Shown one piece after another: positions 60,196 through 64,000 of a stretch of 64,000 nucleotides of DNA. Every line of letters starts with the position of its first letter. The first letter of the stretch is position 1. The stretch is from Flavobacterium sp. CG_23.5 (GTDB taxonomy: Bacteria; Bacteroidota; Bacteroidia; Flavobacteriales; Flavobacteriaceae). The position numbers were made by a program, and so were the translations under genes. The stretch is from contig NZ_JAGGNA010000001.1 in the NCBI RefSeq assembly GCF_017875765.1, positions 3,561,001 through 3,625,000 of the forward strand. The letters run 5' to 3'. The notes under the pieces are model-generated. The model did not search any database. It was not told the origin of the DNA and worked only from the letters and a program-made list of their open reading frames with translations.

Positions 60196-62810
60196 TGATG
60201 CGCTCTTTTTTATCAACATTTTATGGCGTGATCGCCCTAATTTTAGTTGGGTTAGTTCCATGTCCTGTTTTGGGACAGGCACTAACTAAGAAAAATTTGA
60301 CCGAAGCTGATTATGGTTTGTGGCATACGATGGCAAGCGAGCAATTGTCTGAAAATGGTGCTTGGGTCAGTTACGGATTTTCTTACGAAAATAATTTAGA
60401 TACTACATTTGTGGTGCACACTAAAAGCTTAAAGAAGTTCGTATTTCCAAATGTGATTACTGGCACATTTAATGGTGAAAAAGATTTTGCTTTTATCAAA
60501 AAGGAAGGTTTGGTACTGTTTGATTTGAATAGCGGAACTGAAAAATTATATCCGAATGTTAGTAGTTATTCGTTTTCGGCAGATGGACAGTATTTAGTTA
60601 CATTGGAAGACGCTTCTACGCTTGTTGTCAGAAAAAATGGAGCAACAATTCAACGTATTGAAAATGTGAGTGGGTATGAATGGAATGTTGATAAGACAAA
60701 GTTGGTTTATACTACGGTGGTGAATGGAAAAGGTTCGGTTGGATTTTTGAGTTTTAAAAATTCTTTTAGTAATCAGCTATTCATACAGCCGACTCAACAA
60801 ACTTTTGAAGTACTAAAGTGGCAACTTAATGGTAATTCTGTTGCATTTTATGGCGTTGACAAAGGTAATAGGGAAGTGTACTATTATGATTTTTTAAATA
60901 CTAAACTATTTACTCTAAAATCTTCTGATGTTACTTTTCCATCGCATATGATAGTTGCTCCCGAACAAAATATTGAATTAAAAGTTTCCCGTGATGGAAA
61001 GAAAGTATTTTTTGGAGTTACCACTATTGCAGCTAAAGACACAACTGTATATTCCAGTGGTATTGAAGTTTGGCATTCTAAGGACCTTTCGCTATATCGT
61101 GAACGAAAGATGAAAGCAAGTGTTGCTTATCCTCAGTTTTTGGCTGTTTGGTTACCAAAAGAAGCAATAGTTACCCAACTTAATTCTGAAAAATATTCTT
61201 GGGTTGCTTTGAACGGTAGTCAAGATTATGCTGTTATAGCCGATAAATATCAGTATGAACCGCAATATAAAGTGTATGCTGATATGGATTATTACTTAAT
61301 GAATGTTAGGACTGGAGCGAAAGACTTATTTTTAGAAGAACAGTCCGGGGTAGACAGTCAAATGGATTTTTCTCCGGATGGAAGGTATATCAGTTATTAT
61401 AAAGAAAGTAATTGGTGGGTTTATGATATTGTAAAGAAAACACATCTCAATTTAACAAAGGATTTGAATGTTACCTGGGATAATCGTGCAGTTGATCCTG
61501 GTAATGAATTGCGGGTTTGGGGTCAGACTGACTGGAGTAAAGACGGAAAATTTATATTATGTTATGACCACTATGATATTTGGGCGATTTCGAATGATGG
61601 CAAACAACGCAAACGATTAACCAATGGTAAGGAAAAGCAGCTGCGTTTTCGATTTGATAAATCTGCAATTTCTAATGTTCAAGAATTTAATTATGGAGAT
61701 AGCGGTACTTATATTTATGATTTATCTAAAAATAGTGTACTGACTGCTATTGATATGTATGGTGGTGCAGTTGGTTATTATCAATGGCAACCCAATAAAG
61801 CAATTACTTCCCTTGTTTTTGAAAATGCTATGATTACCAAATACATGAAATCTAAAACAGGAAGTGCTTTTATTTGTGTTAAAGAAAGGTATGACTCATC
61901 GCCTGCTATTTTGTATGTTGCTGATGGCTCTGAGCGCGTAATTGTTCAAAGTAATGAACAACAAAAGAAGTATCAGTGGGGCAAATCGGAAATGATTCAT
62001 TATACCGATAGTAAGGGAACTCTATTGAATGGGGCATTGTTTTATCCTGCGAATTACGATGCTGCCAAAAAAGTTCCTTTGATTGTTTATATTTATGAGA
62101 CAGTTTCCAATGACGTCCACAAATATGTAAATCCTACCAATCAAAATATGTTAGGTTTTAATATCACAAACTTGACCGCCAGTGGATATGCGGTTTTGTT
62201 AGCGGATATTGCTTATGGAAAAGGAGATACAGGTATTTTAGCAACTGATTGTGTGACTGGGGCCGCTAATAAAGTGATTCAAATGGGAGTTGCAGATGCT
62301 CATAAAATTGGATTATTTGGACATTCATTTGGTGGTTATGAAACTAATTTTATCATTACACAAACAGATTTATTTGCCACTGCAATAAGTGGAGCAGGCG
62401 TTTCTGATATCGTTGGGAATTATTTTAATTATAATAATGATTGGGGGGCTATTGATAGTTTCCGTTATGAAAACCAACAGTTTCGAATGGGCGTACCCTT
62501 TTTTGAAAATAACCAAGCTTATTACCGAAATTCCCCTTTGCAAAATGCTAAAAAGATTACAGCTCCATTACTGACATGGTCCGCAAAATTGGATGAAAAT
62601 ATTAAACCTGAACAAGGAGAACTATTTTATGCTGCTTTGAGACGATTGGAAAAGGAGCATGTCATGTTGGTTTATCCTAATGATGGGCATGTTTTATTTA
62701 ATCATAAAAATCAGGAAGATTTGACTTTTAAGGTTGAAGACTGGTTTGGTCATTATTTGAAAGATTCTCCAAAGAAAAAATGGATGAAGTCGGATTTTGA
62801 AACAAATTAA
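60195..62810 (+). CDS. S9-family (prolyl oligopeptidase-like) peptidase
   Basis: An 871-residue protein with a signal peptide (FLSTFYGVIALILVGLVP), so it acts in the periplasm or at the cell surface. Residues 40-580 are a beta-propeller of repeated strands (FSADGQYLVTLEDASTLVV, FSPDGRYISYY). The C-terminal alpha/beta-hydrolase domain has the nucleophile elbow GLFGHSFGGY with Ser near residue 707, an Asp (KLDENIKPEQGE) near 799 and the His of YPNDGHVLFNH near 831. The start ATG overlaps the susD stop by one base (TAATG). Such peptidases beside SusC/SusD point to peptide capture and breakdown. Confidence 0.9.
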   Translation: MMRSFLSTFYGVIALILVGLVPCPVLGQALTKKNLTEADYGLWHTMASEQLSENGAWVSYGFSYENNLDTTFVVHTKSLKKFVFPNVITGTFNGEKDFAFIKKEGLVLFDLNSGTEKLYPNVSSYSFSADGQYLVTLEDASTLVVRKNGATIQRIENVSGYEWNVDKTKLVYTTVVNGKGSVGFLSFKNSFSNQLFIQPTQQTFEVLKWQLNGNSVAFYGVDKGNREVYYYDFLNTKLFTLKSSDVTFPSHMIVAPEQNIELKVSRDGKKVFFGVTTIAAKDTTVYSSGIEVWHSKDLSLYRERKMKASVAYPQFLAVWLPKEAIVTQLNSEKYSWVALNGSQDYAVIADKYQYEPQYKVYADMDYYLMNVRTGAKDLFLEEQSGVDSQMDFSPDGRYISYYKESNWWVYDIVKKTHLNLTKDLNVTWDNRAVDPGNELRVWGQTDWSKDGKFILCYDHYDIWAISNDGKQRKRLTNGKEKQLRFRFDKSAISNVQEFNYGDSGTYIYDLSKNSVLTAIDMYGGAVGYYQWQPNKAITSLVFENAMITKYMKSKTGSAFICVKERYDSSPAILYVADGSERVIVQSNEQQKKYQWGKSEMIHYTDSKGTLLNGALFYPANYDAAKKVPLIVYIYETVSNDVHKYVNPTNQNMLGFNITNLTASGYAVLLADIAYGKGDTGILATDCVTGAANKVIQMGVADAHKIGLFGHSFGGYETNFIITQTDLFATAISGAGVSDIVGNYFNYNNDWGAIDSFRYENQQFRMGVPFFENNQAYYRNSPLQNAKKITAPLLTWSAKLDENIKPEQGELFYAALRRLEKEHVMLVYPNDGHVLFNHKNQEDLTFKVEDWFGHYLKDSPKKKWMKSDFETN

Positions 62811-62814
62811 AATA

Positions 62815-62844
62815 ATATGCAGTTTCCAACAGGAAACTGCATAT
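62815..62844 (+). terminator. Terminator of the susC-susD-S9 operon
   Basis: ATATGCAGTTTCC-AACA-GGAAACTGCATAT is a perfect 13-bp stem followed by TCCTTTTTT, right after the S9 stop codon; it may also serve the converging DUF6520 gene. Confidence 0.85.
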
Positions 62845-62858
62845 TCCTTTTTTACTGC

Positions 62859-63140
62859 TTAATGGGCCACTTTGTATAAGTTTACACTACAAGCATTTGC
62901 AGCATTTTTTAACCAAACTTGTCTTGGAATTGCTTCATTAGACATACATGTCTGACCGCCAGTTGTAGTACAATCTACAGAGACCGGAAGACAGTTAGCC
63001 GGTGAAGGATTTTGGATAAATCCTGAGATTAGCACCGATTTTTTAGCATCTTTAATTTTAGCATCTTTTGTCATAACTGCTCCGGCACTTGCCATTGTGA
63101 ATGCCAAAACTGGCAAAATCACTTTAAAAATAGTTTTCAT
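62859..63140 (-). CDS. DUF6520 family peptide
   Basis: A 93-residue protein. The first 22 residues (MKTIFKVILPVLAFTMASAG) are an export signal; the mature part has ISGFIQNPSPANCLPVSVDC and four further Cys positions in all, and ends NAANACSVNLYKVAH. The GFIQNPSP and NAAN blocks are those of DUF6520. Such short Cys-containing exported proteins occur in multiple copies in flavobacteria beside SusC/SusD and peptidase genes. Whether the peptide is matured, or is a ligand or immunity factor, is unknown. Confidence 0.82.
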   Translation of the reverse strand: MKTIFKVILPVLAFTMASAGAVMTKDAKIKDAKKSVLISGFIQNPSPANCLPVSVDCTTTGGQTCMSNEAIPRQVWLKNAANACSVNLYKVAH

Positions 63141-63236
63141 GATAATAGAATTTTAATTACTTTTTTTGACTTACTCTTTTTTACAGGTTTTCAGTCTCGT
63201 TCCTGCTACTGATCAGAATAGATGTTGATATTGTTA

Positions 63237-64000
63237 TTAGTTTTTGAAATGTTTTTTACTCAATTGATACTTGTGAACTCGATGTCCAATTATTGCATAG
63301 AGATTGTTGTCAACCACAAACATTTCCTTCAACTTAGTTTTGTTTATATCATAGATGTAGATACTTGACAAGTAGGTGTTTTTTTTGATATTGTACACAT
63401 CAATGATAGCCGCTTGTTTCCACATTTCTTTGGGTTCGTATCGCCCGATAAGCATAGAATTTACAAATAGCAAATTATTTGAAACAGCGGTTAGTTGATT
63501 TACCGTTGTCGGAAGTGAAGCTATTTTTCGTTGCCCTGTTTCTTTGATATGAGCTACTTTTAGTTTTGCTTTGGTAGTGGTGTCAATGGTATTTCCGCGA
63601 TGGATTAAGTTGCCGTTATTATCCGCGACAATGTATTGATTGCGGTAGTAATAGGTGTAGATTAATTTTTGAGATCTATTGTCAAATCGCATCATTCCAT
63701 CGGTATCAAAAAAGCCATCTATTTGTTTTTGCAACAGTTGAGGTGCATACTGCACTTGTAAAGTGTGTTTGAAAGTAAAAGTTCCTAAAATATTATAAAG
63801 CGTTTTTTGTTGTTGCGCACGAAAAGCAATTTTATCAGCAGCAATGATTTCGGCTTGTGAGAAATAGTAGTTGTTGTCATACATTAGTAATTTGGCTTTC
63901 CAATCGGATTTATTTCCTTTATAAATAACTGGTACCGTGCCATCCATTAGATAAAAATAAGGCGGTGCAATTCTGACTTGTACTGAAGTGAATGGAAAGT
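63237..64000 (-). CDS. Hypothetical beta-propeller-like protein (partial, runs off right edge)
   Basis: The frame is open to the edge (FPFTSVQVRIAPPYFYL precedes the internal Met at 63947), so the N-terminus lies outside. About 254 residues are visible: alternating beta strands and repeated motifs (KLIYTYYYRNQYIVADNNG, LFVNSMLIGRYEP, NLYAIIGHRVHKYQL) suggesting propeller blades. The gene is on the same strand as, and 96 nt upstream of, the DUF6520 gene, and similar arrangements occur in flavobacteria. Its function is unknown. Confidence 0.6.
   Translation of the reverse strand, partial: FPFTSVQVRIAPPYFYLMDGTVPVIYKGNKSDWKAKLLMYDNNYYFSQAEIIAADKIAFRAQQQKTLYNILGTFTFKHTLQVQYAPQLLQKQIDGFFDTDGMMRFDNRSQKLIYTYYYRNQYIVADNNGNLIHRGNTIDTTTKAKLKVAHIKETGQRKIASLPTTVNQLTAVSNNLLFVNSMLIGRYEPKEMWKQAAIIDVYNIKKNTYLSSIYIYDINKTKLKEMFVVDNNLYAIIGHRVHKYQLSKKHFKN

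Overview
The window looks like chromosomal DNA of a Flavobacterium-type member of the Bacteroidota. The DNA is AT-rich, promoters of the form TTG-N19-TAnnTTTG can be seen, and the gene content is characteristic: a SusC/SusD pair, a DUF6520 peptide, RteC, DUF547 and DUF1223 proteins, and dispersed palindromic repeats. No rRNA or tRNA gene and no CRISPR array was found.

Layout. (1) 1-6012: minus-strand genes for envelope and redox proteins (DUF547 lipoprotein, fatty-acid-hydroxylase-type membrane enzyme, MsrB-MsrA, YHS protein, DUF1223 protein, TIGR04282 glycosyltransferase, rhodanese). Two neighbouring genes here are broken by single frameshifts. (2) About 6538-18725: a small integrative element with a tyrosine integrase, terminal GGATTCCC iterons in inverted orientation and short direct repeats at its edges. 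It was invaded by a 1557-bp IS3-family element, and an IS-plus-1656-bp unit (3213 bp) was then duplicated in tandem, leaving IS-X-IS-X-IS. One IS copy splits an excisionase-like gene whose reading frame can be rejoined across a CATG target duplication. (3) 18968-21146: a four-gene plus-strand cassette with a DUF5675 protein and small membrane proteins. (4) 21554-23368: a secreted DNA/RNA non-specific endonuclease lipoprotein. (5) 23678-34299: an accessory and defence region. It holds a DUF6943-like gene beside about 900 bp of purine-rich non-coding DNA, then an operon of a winged-helix regulator, an AbiEii-like nucleotidyltransferase and a 100-residue protein that starts with a Cas9-type RuvC-I motif and continues into transmembrane segments. 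Beyond it are a phosphoesterase, a four-helix-bundle protein, and a type IIG restriction-modification enzyme in an operon with a dCTP-deaminase-type antiphage protein. (6) 34541-41335: small membrane and hypothetical proteins and a signalling cluster (three response regulators and a multi-PAS histidine kinase). (7) 41472-50841: remnants of a mobile replicon (DnaC-like ATPase, DnaD-like initiator, HTH protein, RteC) embedded in hairpin-rich dispersed repeats, ending in a fourth IS copy and gene debris. (8) 50923-55560: a metallophosphoesterase-STAND NTPase fusion, an XRE regulator, a perfect 20-bp palindrome, and a strongly structured putative RNA. (9) 55751-64000: SusC, SusD and an S9 peptidase in one operon, followed on the other strand by a DUF6520 peptide gene and a gene running off the edge.

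The strongest candidate for an undescribed system is the three-gene operon at 25052-27116. It has a clear promoter flanked by four copies of an operator, it pairs a regulator with a nucleotidyltransferase as in AbiE-type toxin-antitoxin systems, and its last gene is a membrane protein with a Cas9-like N-terminus. The phosphoesterase-STAND protein, the IIG/dCTP-deaminase operon and the structured RNA at about 54900-55160 are the next most interesting.
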